Source: Candidatus Aminicenantota bacterium (lineage in GTDB: Bacteria; Acidobacteriota; Aminicenantia; UBA2199). From it: a stretch of 25,037 bases of DNA. The position numbers and the translations under genes were made by a program. The stretch lies in contig DAOWKX010000035.1 of assembly GCA_030639705.1 (NCBI GenBank), positions 1 through 25,037 of the forward strand. The letters are read 5' to 3'. The notes beneath the pieces are model-generated. The model was not told where the DNA came from, did not search any database, and was given only the letters and a program-made list of their open reading frames with translations. Positions within the stretch are counted from its first letter, which is position 1. Each line of letters begins with the position of its first letter. Positions 14,343-21,796 of the stretch are shown here, one piece after another.

Positions 14343-16959
14343 AGTGAAGGGTGCCCGGACAAACAACCTTAAAAATATCGATGTTCGTATTCCCAGGGGC
14401 GAGATATCATCGATCGTAGGTGTCAGTGGAGCCGGTAAAACATCACTGGCATTTAAAACACTCTACGCTGAAGGGTATCTGCGATACATTGAATCCATAT
14501 CCCCTTATATCCGGCAATTTCTTGATAAAATTGAGAAACCTCCTGTGGAAAAAATTGAAGGCCTGCCACCAGCCATTGCCTTCAGGCATAAAAAACCTGC
14601 CAAGAACCCCCGTTCTATTGTTGCCACCTCTTCTGATATATACGATTATTTAAGAATATTATATTCGAAAGTGGCTGATTTTTTCTGCCCCCAATGCGGA
14701 AATCGGGTGAAATATTACACCGTTGATGAAATACTTTCAGAAATATTAAAAATGAAAAATCTGAAATATTCAATTTGTTTTGAATACCAGGGGGAAATAT
14801 CATTTCTAATAAACAGGGGATACTATTTTTTTATCGAGAGAGGAATTAAGAAGAAAATACATAAAAATCATAAATCCAAATCCATAGATGTTCTGATCGA
14901 TGAAATTGAAATCAAACCTGAAAACAAGAGTAGACTATTCGAAGCCATCGACAAATCCATTGAACTCAATAAACATCAGGCCATTTTGTATAGAAAAGAC
15001 GAAAGAATAATATTTCCGGTTCATCTCTTTTGCCGTCGATGCAATGCCCATTACAGCCCGCCGAATGAGAATCTTTTTTCTTTCAATTCTCCCCGCGGTG
15101 CCTGCCCCGTCTGTAAAGGATTCGGTGATATTCAAAAACTGGACCAAGAATTAATTTTTAATAGAACGCTGTCCATCTCCCAGGGTGGTATGCTACCATT
15201 CACTTCAAAGGCCACCACAGGGTATCACAACTACATAGTCGAAAAGGCCAAGGAAAAGGGAATCGACATTTATAAACCCATTCAATATTTGGATAAACAG
15301 GAAATCGATTTTTTAATGCAGGGAGACAACACTTTCGAAGGAATCACTGGCTTTTTTGATTATATTAAAAGGAAGCGCTATAAAGTTCAGGCCCGGGTTT
15401 TTCTGAGCAGATATACATCCTATAAAAAATGCCCCCAGTGTGAAGGAAGCCGGCTAAACAAAACAGCCCTATCCTATCGATTCAAGAGCAAAAATATCGC
15501 GGAACTTCTCTCATTCACAATCGAACAGGCATACCACTTTTTTGAAAAAATAGATTTAAAAAAATATAAAAATAGTATATCATTGGATGTATTTAATGAA
15601 ATCAAATCCAGGCTTAAATACCTTTTGGATAGCGGGCTTTCCTACATTCAATTAAACCGGCATACCTTTACCTTATCCAGAGGAGAATTTCAACGAATTA
15701 ACCTTGCATTTATACTGGGTTCGGTTCTCTCCGACTCGCTTCTCATCATTGACCAACCTTCAGCCGATCTTCATCCCCATGATTATCAAAAAATAATAAA
15801 GTATCTGGTCCACTTGAAAAAGAATGGAAATACGATTTTAATCATCGAGCATAACCGGGACATCATTTATCATTCGGATTACATACTGGAATTAGGACCT
15901 TTTTCAGGAGAAAGAGGTGGAAATGTTGTGTTTCAGGGGAAAAAAAATGATTTTTTTTCTCAGCAAAAAACCCTGACCCAGTCATATTTTAAACACCCAA
16001 TTCAAATGAAAAAACCAAAAATACCTCCACGGAAATGGTATGTTTTTGAAAACGCCAATTCCCACAACCTAAAAGGGTTTAACTTCAAAATCCCTAAAAA
16101 TCTATTCACGATAATCGCAGGAGTTAGCGGTTCCGGGAAAACCACCTTGCTATACAATGAAATTTTTTTGAAAAATAAAAAAACCCTGAAAGACTTAATA
16201 TTCATCGATCCCGGAATAAGCCATGCCCGAAGCAACACCACTGTAATCGGATTTTTCGAAATTTTTACACCGATAAGAGAATTTTTTGCACAATTGAAAG
16301 AGAGCAAACTCCATCAATACCTTCCAGGTCACTTTTCCTTTAATTCACCTCTGGGAAGATGCGAGGAATGTAAAGGAAGGGGATTCACCAAAATCGATAT
16401 GCAATTTCTTCCCCCGGTGAAAATCACCTGTAATCAATGCAGGGGAAAAGGTTTTAAACAGGAGGTGCTAAGCATCAAATATAAGGATAATAGCATATTC
16501 GATATTCTCAATCTCAGTATCGACGCATTTATCCAGTATATCGGAGACAAGATCCCCAAAATCAGTGAAGTATTGCTTGGCATTAAAACAAATGGAATGG
16601 GATATTTAAGATTGGGACAACGTTTAACAACACTATCACAGGGGGAATTGCATAGACTCAAATTAATAAAATTTCTTACCATAAGAAAAGAGGGGGCTCT
16701 TTTTTTGATCGACGAGCCCACCTTCGGACTTCATGATTACGATGTCGAAATGCTGAAAAAATTAATTGATAAAATTTTAGAAAACAAAAATACGATTGTT
16801 GCGGCCGATCATAACCCAAAGCTGATCGTTTATTCGGATTATCTCATTGAATTGGGGCCGGAAGGTGGAGATAAAGGCGGTTATTCGATCTTTCAGGGAG
16901 ATATTGTGGGTCTGATGAAATCCCCAAACAGCAGAACAGCTGATTATATAAAAAAATAA
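14326..16959 (+). CDS. Divergent UvrA-family ATPase (UvrA paralogue)
   Basis: The 877-residue protein has the tandem ABC ATPase layout of UvrA, the damage-sensing subunit of excision repair: Walker A GVSGAGKTS at 32-40 and GVSGSGKTT at 599-607, zinc modules C236/C239/C260/C263 and C679/C682/C702/C705, and GRCEECKGRGF and MQFLPP as in UvrA. Two features depart from orthologues. Both LSGGE signatures are altered (LSRGE 450-454, LSQGE 770-774), and the first Walker B reads IIDQPS, with Gln477 replacing the catalytic Glu, while the second (LIDEPT, E797) is intact. The segment between C121 and C236, where canonical UvrA contacts UvrB, is shorter. These changes suggest a specialised paralogue rather than housekeeping uvrA. 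It stands alone between mutA and the F0 operon. Confidence 0.88.
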   Translation: MTKYIEVKGARTNNLKNIDVRIPRGEISSIVGVSGAGKTSLAFKTLYAEGYLRYIESISPYIRQFLDKIEKPPVEKIEGLPPAIAFRHKKPAKNPRSIVATSSDIYDYLRILYSKVADFFCPQCGNRVKYYTVDEILSEILKMKNLKYSICFEYQGEISFLINRGYYFFIERGIKKKIHKNHKSKSIDVLIDEIEIKPENKSRLFEAIDKSIELNKHQAILYRKDERIIFPVHLFCRRCNAHYSPPNENLFSFNSPRGACPVCKGFGDIQKLDQELIFNRTLSISQGGMLPFTSKATTGYHNYIVEKAKEKGIDIYKPIQYLDKQEIDFLMQGDNTFEGITGFFDYIKRKRYKVQARVFLSRYTSYKKCPQCEGSRLNKTALSYRFKSKNIAELLSFTIEQAYHFFEKIDLKKYKNSISLDVFNEIKSRLKYLLDSGLSYIQLNRHTFTLSRGEFQRINLAFILGSVLSDSLLIIDQPSADLHPHDYQKIIKYLVHLKKNGNTILIIEHNRDIIYHSDYILELGPFSGERGGNVVFQGKKNDFFSQQKTLTQSYFKHPIQMKKPKIPPRKWYVFENANSHNLKGFNFKIPKNLFTIIAGVSGSGKTTLLYNEIFLKNKKTLKDLIFIDPGISHARSNTTVIGFFEIFTPIREFFAQLKESKLHQYLPGHFSFNSPLGRCEECKGRGFTKIDMQFLPPVKITCNQCRGKGFKQEVLSIKYKDNSIFDILNLSIDAFIQYIGDKIPKISEVLLGIKTNGMGYLRLGQRLTTLSQGELHRLKLIKFLTIRKEGALFLIDEPTFGLHDYDVEMLKKLIDKILENKNTIVAADHNPKLIVYSDYLIELGPEGGDKGGYSIFQGDIVGLMKSPNSRTADYIKK

Positions 16960-16969
16960 AAAAAAGGTC

Positions 16970-16997
16970 TTGACAAATTGATGTATATATTTATAAA
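16970..16997 (+). promoter_or_regulatory. Promoter of the F0 ATP synthase operon
   Basis: A perfect TTGACA (16970-16975) and TATAAA (16992-16997) are 16 bases apart, just after the UvrA-like stop. The predicted start near 17004 gives a leader of about 28 bases containing GAGAGGAG (17017-17024), 7 bases before the ATG at 17032. All five downstream genes overlap or nearly abut, so this is likely the operon promoter. Confidence 0.7.
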
Positions 16998-17031
16998 TAG
17001 TAAATGACTTTTTATAGAGAGGAGTTTGTTT

Positions 17032-17379
17032 ATGGAACAATTGGAAGTCATTTCCTGGAAAATACTTGATGCCATAAAAGAATCAGCAACAAAAATTGTA
17101 GAAATTATCGGTGATCTTGATACTTTCGAACATATGTCAGTGTTCTGTCAAGTAGATGAAGATTTCATTGAACTCTACTACAGCGAACTGGATTCCAATT
17201 ATATCAGACATTTTGAAGATGAAGAAGAATTCTCAAAAAGCCTGGCAATACGAAAAAATGAATTCGGTGAGGAAAACTCTGACTCCATGGATTATTATGA
17301 TGATGACAATTTTGGCGATGAAAATACAGATGAAAACTATAATGGATATAATATAAAAGACGAGGAGGATGAGTTTTAA
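17032..17379 (+). CDS. Highly acidic protein of unknown function heading the F0 operon (115 aa)
   Basis: The first 65 or so residues look like a small folded domain (MEQLEVISWKILDAIKES, then a beta-rich CQVDEDFIELYYSEL segment). The last 55 residues are dominated by Asp, Glu, Asn and Tyr, for example DYYDDDNFGDENTDEN, and are probably disordered. There is no signal peptide or membrane helix, so it should be cytoplasmic. The ATG at 17032 is chosen over an in-frame TTG at 17026 because GAGAGGAG sits 7 bases before it. Its 3' end overlaps atpZ by 11 bases, so it is co-translated with ATP synthase genes. No family is recognised; an assembly or regulatory role for F0 is speculation from position. 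Confidence 0.7.
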   Translation: MEQLEVISWKILDAIKESATKIVEIIGDLDTFEHMSVFCQVDEDFIELYYSELDSNYIRHFEDEEEFSKSLAIRKNEFGEENSDSMDYYDDDNFGDENTDENYNGYNIKDEEDEF

Positions 17380-17617
17380 TAATCTTCAAAATGATATGAA
17401 AGGTAAGAACTCTGAAGAAAAGAAAAAATGGGCAGCTTATTCAACAGTGGGTTTAATGTTTCCCACCTCAATCGTCGTGGGATTTGTCATCGGATACCTG
17501 CTGGATAAACTTTTTAAAACATCCCCTTATTTATTAATAATCTTCACGCTGTATGGAGTGGCTGCCGGATTTGTAAATCTAATTAAAGTTACAAAACAAA
17601 ATGGGAAAGGAAAATAA
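17369..17617 (+). CDS. atpZ: AtpZ/AtpI-family F0F1-ATPase accessory protein
   Basis: The 82-residue protein has a charged N-terminus and two membrane helices (about 24-45 and 53-73) joined by GYLLDKLFKTSPY. The G-x-x-x-G/LD-x-x-x-x-TSPY pattern is the signature of the ATPase_gene1 (AtpZ) family, encoded at the head of many F-type ATP synthase operons and implicated in Mg2+/Ca2+ handling or assembly. The start at 17369 overlaps the acidic gene by 11 bases. GGAG is only 1 base away, so translation probably depends on coupling; ATG 17396 is a less likely alternative. Confidence 0.8.
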   Translation: MSFNNLQNDMKGKNSEEKKKWAAYSTVGLMFPTSIVVGFVIGYLLDKLFKTSPYLLIIFTLYGVAAGFVNLIKVTKQNGKGK

Positions 17618-17990
17618 TCAAAAAATAATCAACCGGATTTTAAAAATATCACTTAGCTCACAACTTATCATAATTGTCTTGATTTATACTTTTACAAAAA
17701 GTCCAATATATTGTATAATCACTATACTGGCAACTCTAATCGGGATCTCGAGCTTTTTGATTATGATAAAACTGGTAGACAGATATATAAAGAAGAAAAA
17801 AGGCAGGGCTTCATTCATCATCTATATTTTCTTAAAAATTACTTTCATAACCGCACTTTTTTACCCTTTGTCAAAAATCTCTGAGGCCGCGATTCTATTT
17901 TACATCCTCGGCCTTTCAACCATAGTAATAGCTACCATGATTGAAGGTGCCTACCAGATATACAGGAACTTATCAAATGGGAGAACATAA
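17601..17990 (+). CDS. atpI: ATP synthase subunit I-like membrane protein
   Basis: This 129-residue protein has four predicted membrane helices and basic loops (KLVDRYIKKKKGR near 56-68). It fits the ATP-synt_I family in size, topology and position between atpZ and atpB. AtpI helps c-ring assembly in other bacteria; sequence in this family is poorly conserved, so the call rests largely on context. It overlaps atpZ by 17 bases and atpB by 14 bases and lacks a clear ribosome site of its own, consistent with coupled translation. Confidence 0.75.
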   Translation: MGKENNQKIINRILKISLSSQLIIIVLIYTFTKSPIYCIITILATLIGISSFLIMIKLVDRYIKKKKGRASFIIYIFLKITFITALFYPLSKISEAAILFYILGLSTIVIATMIEGAYQIYRNLSNGRT

Positions 17991-18699
17991 ACTTTTTATC
18001 GTCGAATCCATCAACAAATTTTTGGTGTGGCTCTTATCAAAAACCGGAATAACCATTGAATCGGGAAAAGAGATAATTCCTGCCCATTTGATTATGGCCA
18101 TTATTGTTACCCTTATCATTTTATTTTTTTTCAGACTAACGGTTAAAAATTTAAAAATTTTCCCCGACAAAATGCAAAATGTACTGGAAATGCTTTATAA
18201 AGGGTTTCAGTCTTTAATTGACGATGTCATTGGCACAGAGGGAAGAAAATTTTTACCTGCCCTGGCAACACTGGGAATTTTTATCGCCAGTGCAAATCTT
18301 ATCGGCCTGATTCCCGAAATGGCCTCTCCCACTGCCAATCTAAACGTCACGGTGGGATGCGCGTTTTTTATATTTATATATTATCATTTCCAGGGAGTAA
18401 AAAAACATGGACTGCTGGGTTATCTTAAAAAATTCGCAGGCCCTGCCTGGTGGCTGGCCTGGCTTTTCTTCCCGATTGAATTCATCTCTCATTTCTCAAG
18501 ACCTCTATCGCTTTCTATGAGGCTCTTCGGAAACATCTTCGGTGAGGATCTGGTCATCATCATTATTGCCTCATTGATTCCTTATATTGCCCCTTTACCA
18601 ATGATGGCATTTGCTATATTTACATCCCTTTTACAAGCATTTATTTTTGTCATGCTATCAGCCATTTATCTTTCTGGTGCCATGGCTTCTGAACATTAG
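17977..18699 (+). CDS. atpB: F-type ATP synthase subunit a
   Basis: Subunit a forms the ion half-channels beside the c-ring. The essential arginine is R182 in SLSMRLFGNIFGEDLV, with Q220 in the last helix at the E. coli Gln252 position and E190 nearby. HFSRPLSLS and the terminal helices are typical. The ATG at 17977 (240 aa) is chosen because AGGA (17964-17967) lies 9 bases upstream; an in-frame TTG at 17941 would add 12 residues inside atpI. It precedes atpE by 18 bases. Confidence 0.95.
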   Translation: MGEHKLFIVESINKFLVWLLSKTGITIESGKEIIPAHLIMAIIVTLIILFFFRLTVKNLKIFPDKMQNVLEMLYKGFQSLIDDVIGTEGRKFLPALATLGIFIASANLIGLIPEMASPTANLNVTVGCAFFIFIYYHFQGVKKHGLLGYLKKFAGPAWWLAWLFFPIEFISHFSRPLSLSMRLFGNIFGEDLVIIIIASLIPYIAPLPMMAFAIFTSLLQAFIFVMLSAIYLSGAMASEH

Positions 18700-18704
18700 T
18701 CCAT

Positions 18705-18710
18705 AGGAGG
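18705..18710 (+). promoter_or_regulatory. Strong Shine-Dalgarno AGGAGG of atpE
   Basis: A perfect AGGAGG lies 7 bases before the atpE ATG at 18718, the strongest ribosome site in this operon. This fits the need for many c subunits per enzyme. Confidence 0.8.
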
Positions 18711-18717
18711 AAATAAA

Positions 18718-19062
18718 ATGAAAATAAAACTTCTACTCTTTATTTTTGTGCTGGTTGCTTTTTCACTCTCACTTTCAGCTGCAGACAATGAACTTACCAA
18801 GGTAAAGGATGCAACACCTTTATTTTTATGGTCAATCATTATCGGTGGTGTTTCCCTTGCCTGCACGGCAATACTTGCGGCTTTTGCCCAATCCAAAGCC
18901 ATCCGAACGGCTGCAGATAATATCGGAAGAAATCCCGCTGCCGCAGATTCAATCAGGACAATTTTGATTATTGGACTTGCCCTTATCGAATCACTGGTCA
19001 TATACGTACTTTTAATTGACCTGATCATATTCTTTGTGAAATGGGGTAACTACTCATATTAA
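18718..19062 (+). CDS. atpE: F-type ATP synthase subunit c with signal-like N-terminal extension
   Basis: The c-ring protein has two membrane hairpin helices joined by the polar loop IGRNPAAAD (69-77). The ion-binding carboxylate is E91 in GLALIESLVIY. Compared with the Na+-binding Ilyobacter c subunit, Q58 (AFAQSKA), E91, S92 and Y96 fall at ligand or supporting positions Q32, E65, S66 and Y70, while the Thr67 equivalent is L93. This points to a Na+-capable site, though H+ use is possible. The protein is 114 residues rather than about 80-90, because residues 1-21 form an extra hydrophobic segment ending SLSAA, resembling a cleavable signal peptide. It is the last gene of the operon; b and F1 subunits are not here. 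Confidence 0.93.
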   Translation: MKIKLLLFIFVLVAFSLSLSAADNELTKVKDATPLFLWSIIIGGVSLACTAILAAFAQSKAIRTAADNIGRNPAAADSIRTILIIGLALIESLVIYVLLIDLIIFFVKWGNYSY

Positions 19063-19118
19063 TCAATTAGAGCAATAATACATCTTCTCACTTTTTCGGT
19101 GGCCGTGCAATAAGGCAG

Positions 19119-19124
19119 TATAAT
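19119..19124 (+). promoter_or_regulatory. Possible -10 box before yihY
   Basis: A perfect TATAAT lies 24 bases before the ATG at 19149 in the 86-base gap after atpE. No recognisable -35 box is found 16-18 bases upstream, so this is a weak candidate for a promoter driving yihY-lpxD-DUF1573. Confidence 0.35.
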
Positions 19125-19148
19125 CACAGTAAAAAAAAGTTTGGGGTC

Positions 19149-20036
19149 ATGAAAATAAAAGAATTCAACATTTTCAGAAACGCATGGGTTGCACTAAAAG
19201 AATTTTTTCAAGAAGATGGCCTGGATAAATCAAGTATACTTGCCTACTATTCCATATTCTCCTCCCTTTTCCTATTCACTTTTTTTACCTTCTTATTCAC
19301 CAAATATTTAGGTGACCCAAACATGGCAATTGAAGGCATGTATCCCTTCTCTCCTGATTTTTTTTCCAAGATTTCACCGGAGTTATTAAAAAAAGCCCAG
19401 GATGTCTCATCTAAACTCAGAGAAGTGGGAATAATCGGAATTCTTATCTTTCTATTCCTGGCCTTTCTCATCATAAAAAAGGTGGTTCAGTTTGTTAATG
19501 AAATGTTTAATATTAAACTGAAGGATAAAAAATCAGAGAAAGGATTCCTGACCAGACGGATCAGCGAGGTGAGTTTGCTTTTTATTATTGGATCCCTGCT
19601 TATTATCTCCTTTCTTTTTTCAGGATTTATCTCCACCATCACCACACTTTTTAATCAAAATCAATTCATTGCCACCCATATTCATCCTGGTTTCATTGAC
19701 TTTTTAAACACCTTTTTTCTGAAATATGTTGCCCCCTTTTTCATCACCTTTTTGTACTTCTTTATTCTATACAAATGGATACCTGAAAAAAAAGTATATA
19801 TGAAGGGGGCCTTCATCGCAGCCATCATTTCTACAATTTTGTGGGAGCTTATTAAAAGGGCCTATACATATTATCTGGTTAATATTTCCTTTGTATGGCA
19901 AATCAAAGGACCGCTGATTGCCATCATTCTCTTTGGTTTCTGGATGGAAATTTCAATGTCCATCATGTTATATGGGGCAAAACTAACCCATGTTTTTGAC
20001 AGGGAGAGAAATGATAAAACTAAAAAGAATAGCTGA
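19149..20036 (+). CDS. YihY/BrkB-family inner-membrane protein
   Basis: The 295-residue protein has about six membrane helices and the family segments LAYYSIFSSLFLF near the N-terminus, YKWIPEKKVYMKGAFIAAI and WELIKRAYTYYL in the C-terminal half, and a final helix with LYGAKLTHV. These identify the YihY/virulence factor BrkB family (once mislabelled ribonuclease BN); its transport or structural role is not settled. GGGG lies just before the ATG. Its 3' end overlaps lpxD by 26 bases, tying it to lipid A synthesis genes. Confidence 0.9.
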   Translation: MKIKEFNIFRNAWVALKEFFQEDGLDKSSILAYYSIFSSLFLFTFFTFLFTKYLGDPNMAIEGMYPFSPDFFSKISPELLKKAQDVSSKLREVGIIGILIFLFLAFLIIKKVVQFVNEMFNIKLKDKKSEKGFLTRRISEVSLLFIIGSLLIISFLFSGFISTITTLFNQNQFIATHIHPGFIDFLNTFFLKYVAPFFITFLYFFILYKWIPEKKVYMKGAFIAAIISTILWELIKRAYTYYLVNISFVWQIKGPLIAIILFGFWMEISMSIMLYGAKLTHVFDRERNDKTKKNS

Positions 20037-21027
20037 AATAATCAATGGAGAATTAAAGGGAAATCCTGAAGACACAATCACATCCATTAATTCTTTAAAA
20101 AATGCAGCCAACAATGAGATCGCTTTCACTATGAAGGAGACGATTGACCTGAAATCTGTGAAAGCGGGTGCACTGATCGTAAAAAAGGAGAGCCGTATCA
20201 ACTACCCCAACTTGATATTTGTGGACCAACCTTATATGGCCTTTGCCAAATTGTTAAATTACTTTTTCCCGCATAAAAGATTCAATGAAGGAATTGATAA
20301 AAATACTTATATATCATCAACTGCCATTCTGGGTAAAAATATTTCGGTCGGCGCGTTTTCAACCATCGGAGATAATTCCAGTATCGATGACCATACCGAA
20401 ATTCACGCCGGAGTTATCATCTACAGAAATGTAAAAATCGGAAGCCATTGTATTATTTATTCAAATGTCGTCATTCGAGAGGATGTGGAAATCGGTAACC
20501 ATGTTATCATTCAATCCGGCGCTATTCTCGGATCTGACGGGTTTGGATTCACCCTGGATTCGCAAGGAAATATCACAAAAATCCCCCAAAAGGGCCGTGT
20601 CATCATTGGAAACCATTGCGAAATCGGAGCCAATACCTGCATTGATAAATCCACCATTGAGAAAACAGAATTAAAGGATTATGTGAAAACCGACAACCTG
20701 ATTCAGATTGGCCACAATGTCACCATCGGCAAATCATCCAGACTCTCTGCCCAAACCGGGATTTCCGGATCAACAGAAATCGGAGAAGACGTCTTAATGG
20801 GAGGCCAGGTGGGAATTGGAGATCATCTAAAAATAGCTAACGGGGTGATGATCGCGGGGAAAACTGGTGTAACCGGACACATTAAGCAAAAGTGCATCAT
20901 TGCCGGGTACCCTCACCAGGAAATAAGAAAATGGAGAAAGGATCAAGTCTTAATCAGAAATCTTGAAAACTATGTCGAGAGAATTAAATTACTGGAAAAA
21001 AAAGTGAAAAAATTGGAGGAAAAATGA
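20011..21027 (+). CDS. lpxD: UDP-3-O-acylglucosamine N-acyltransferase
   Basis: LpxD adds the second, amide-linked hydroxyacyl chain from acyl-ACP in the third step of lipid A synthesis, in the cytoplasm. Residues 1-95 form the uridine-binding domain, 96-300 a left-handed beta helix with hexapeptide repeats (for example IGSHCI, IGNHVI, IGENV-like turns), and 305-338 a C-terminal coiled helix. The active-site histidine is H235 in DNLIQIGHNV, followed by the conserved AQTGISGST. The ATG at 20011 (338 aa) follows AGGGAG by 4 bases; an in-frame ATG at 19990 would add seven atypical residues. It overlaps the yihY and DUF1573 genes. Its presence implies an LPS-type outer membrane. Confidence 0.96.
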   Translation: MIKLKRIAEIINGELKGNPEDTITSINSLKNAANNEIAFTMKETIDLKSVKAGALIVKKESRINYPNLIFVDQPYMAFAKLLNYFFPHKRFNEGIDKNTYISSTAILGKNISVGAFSTIGDNSSIDDHTEIHAGVIIYRNVKIGSHCIIYSNVVIREDVEIGNHVIIQSGAILGSDGFGFTLDSQGNITKIPQKGRVIIGNHCEIGANTCIDKSTIEKTELKDYVKTDNLIQIGHNVTIGKSSRLSAQTGISGSTEIGEDVLMGGQVGIGDHLKIANGVMIAGKTGVTGHIKQKCIIAGYPHQEIRKWRKDQVLIRNLENYVERIKLLEKKVKKLEEK

Positions 21028-21704
21028 AACAAATAGTAGGAATATTAGTGGTTTTCTTTATATTTTCCGGTCTCCTGATCGCAAAAGCAGAAATAAGATT
21101 TGAAAAAAAGGAAGTCAGTTTCGGAGAAATTGATGAAGGACAATCGGCCGACCTTGTGTTTAAATTTAAAAATACCGGTGATAGCTTGCTGGTCATCAAA
21201 AGCATCCGTCCTTCCTGTGGATGTACTGTAACCCAACTGAAAAAAAGAAGGTATAAACCGGGTGAAGAAGGAATGATCCCGGTTAAATTTTTATCCAGAG
21301 GGTATGGCGGAAAAAAAGTATATAAAAGCATTGCTGTAGCCAGTAATGATCCTGATAATTCTTATATCCGACTAAAAATCGTTGGAAAAGTGACTTTGAA
21401 AAACTTTGCCCGGATTGAAATCAAACCCAGCAAAATAACCTTTAAAACTGTTTCCATAAAAAAACAATACTCGAAAAAAATTTATATAAGAAATACAGGC
21501 AATATTGACCTGGAAATTAAAGAATTATCCCATATTCCTGAAATCATCCCGATTTTTTCCAGTTCCATAATCAAACCCAGTCAACAGGCAGAAGTAAAAA
21601 TTATTTTCAAGCCCACCCGTAAGCAAAAAACCACCACTTTTATTAAAATCAGAACCAATGATTATCGGCACTATTACACACTTTTAAAGATCGAATTAAA
21701 ATAA
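21024..21704 (+). CDS. Exported DUF1573-domain protein
   Basis: A signal peptide (1-22, ending in IAKA) precedes an Ig-like beta domain with FGEIDEGQ and the invariant PSCGCT (C65, C67), the defining motif of DUF1573. A second beta domain occupies about 125-226. Members are periplasmic or surface proteins of unknown function, common in Bacteroidota and related Gram-negative groups. The ATG overlaps the lpxD stop by 4 bases (ATGA), so it is co-translated with lpxD. Confidence 0.9.
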   Translation: MKQIVGILVVFFIFSGLLIAKAEIRFEKKEVSFGEIDEGQSADLVFKFKNTGDSLLVIKSIRPSCGCTVTQLKKRRYKPGEEGMIPVKFLSRGYGGKKVYKSIAVASNDPDNSYIRLKIVGKVTLKNFARIEIKPSKITFKTVSIKKQYSKKIYIRNTGNIDLEIKELSHIPEIIPIFSSSIIKPSQQAEVKIIFKPTRKQKTTTFIKIRTNDYRHYYTLLKIELK

Positions 21705-21710
21705 ACCGAA

Positions 21711-21732
21711 GATCAACCCAGAAAAATTGATC
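21711..21732 (+). terminator. Weak inverted repeat after the DUF1573 gene
   Basis: GATCAA (21711-21716) and TTGATC (21727-21732) can form a 6-bp stem with a 10-base loop, 7 bases after the stop. There is no following T-run and the stem is AT-rich, so termination here is doubtful. Confidence 0.2.
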
Positions 21733-21753
21733 CGAGTAATTTAACTTTAAAAA

Positions 21754-21762
21754 TGGTATACT
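21754..21762 (+). promoter_or_regulatory. Extended -10 promoter of the MinD-like gene
   Basis: TGGTATACT (21754-21762) is an extended -10 element (TGnTATACT). No clear -35 box is present, which extended -10 promoters tolerate. The expected start near 21769 gives a leader of about 28 bases that lacks an evident ribosome site. Confidence 0.5.
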
Positions 21763-21796
21763 AATATCCTGCAATAATCATAACCGGTTTCAAAAA

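Noticed and set aside
14420..14653. Alternative-frame ORFs inside the UvrA-like gene
   Set aside because: The UvrA-family frame is continuous with motifs along its whole length; these are out-of-frame shadows.
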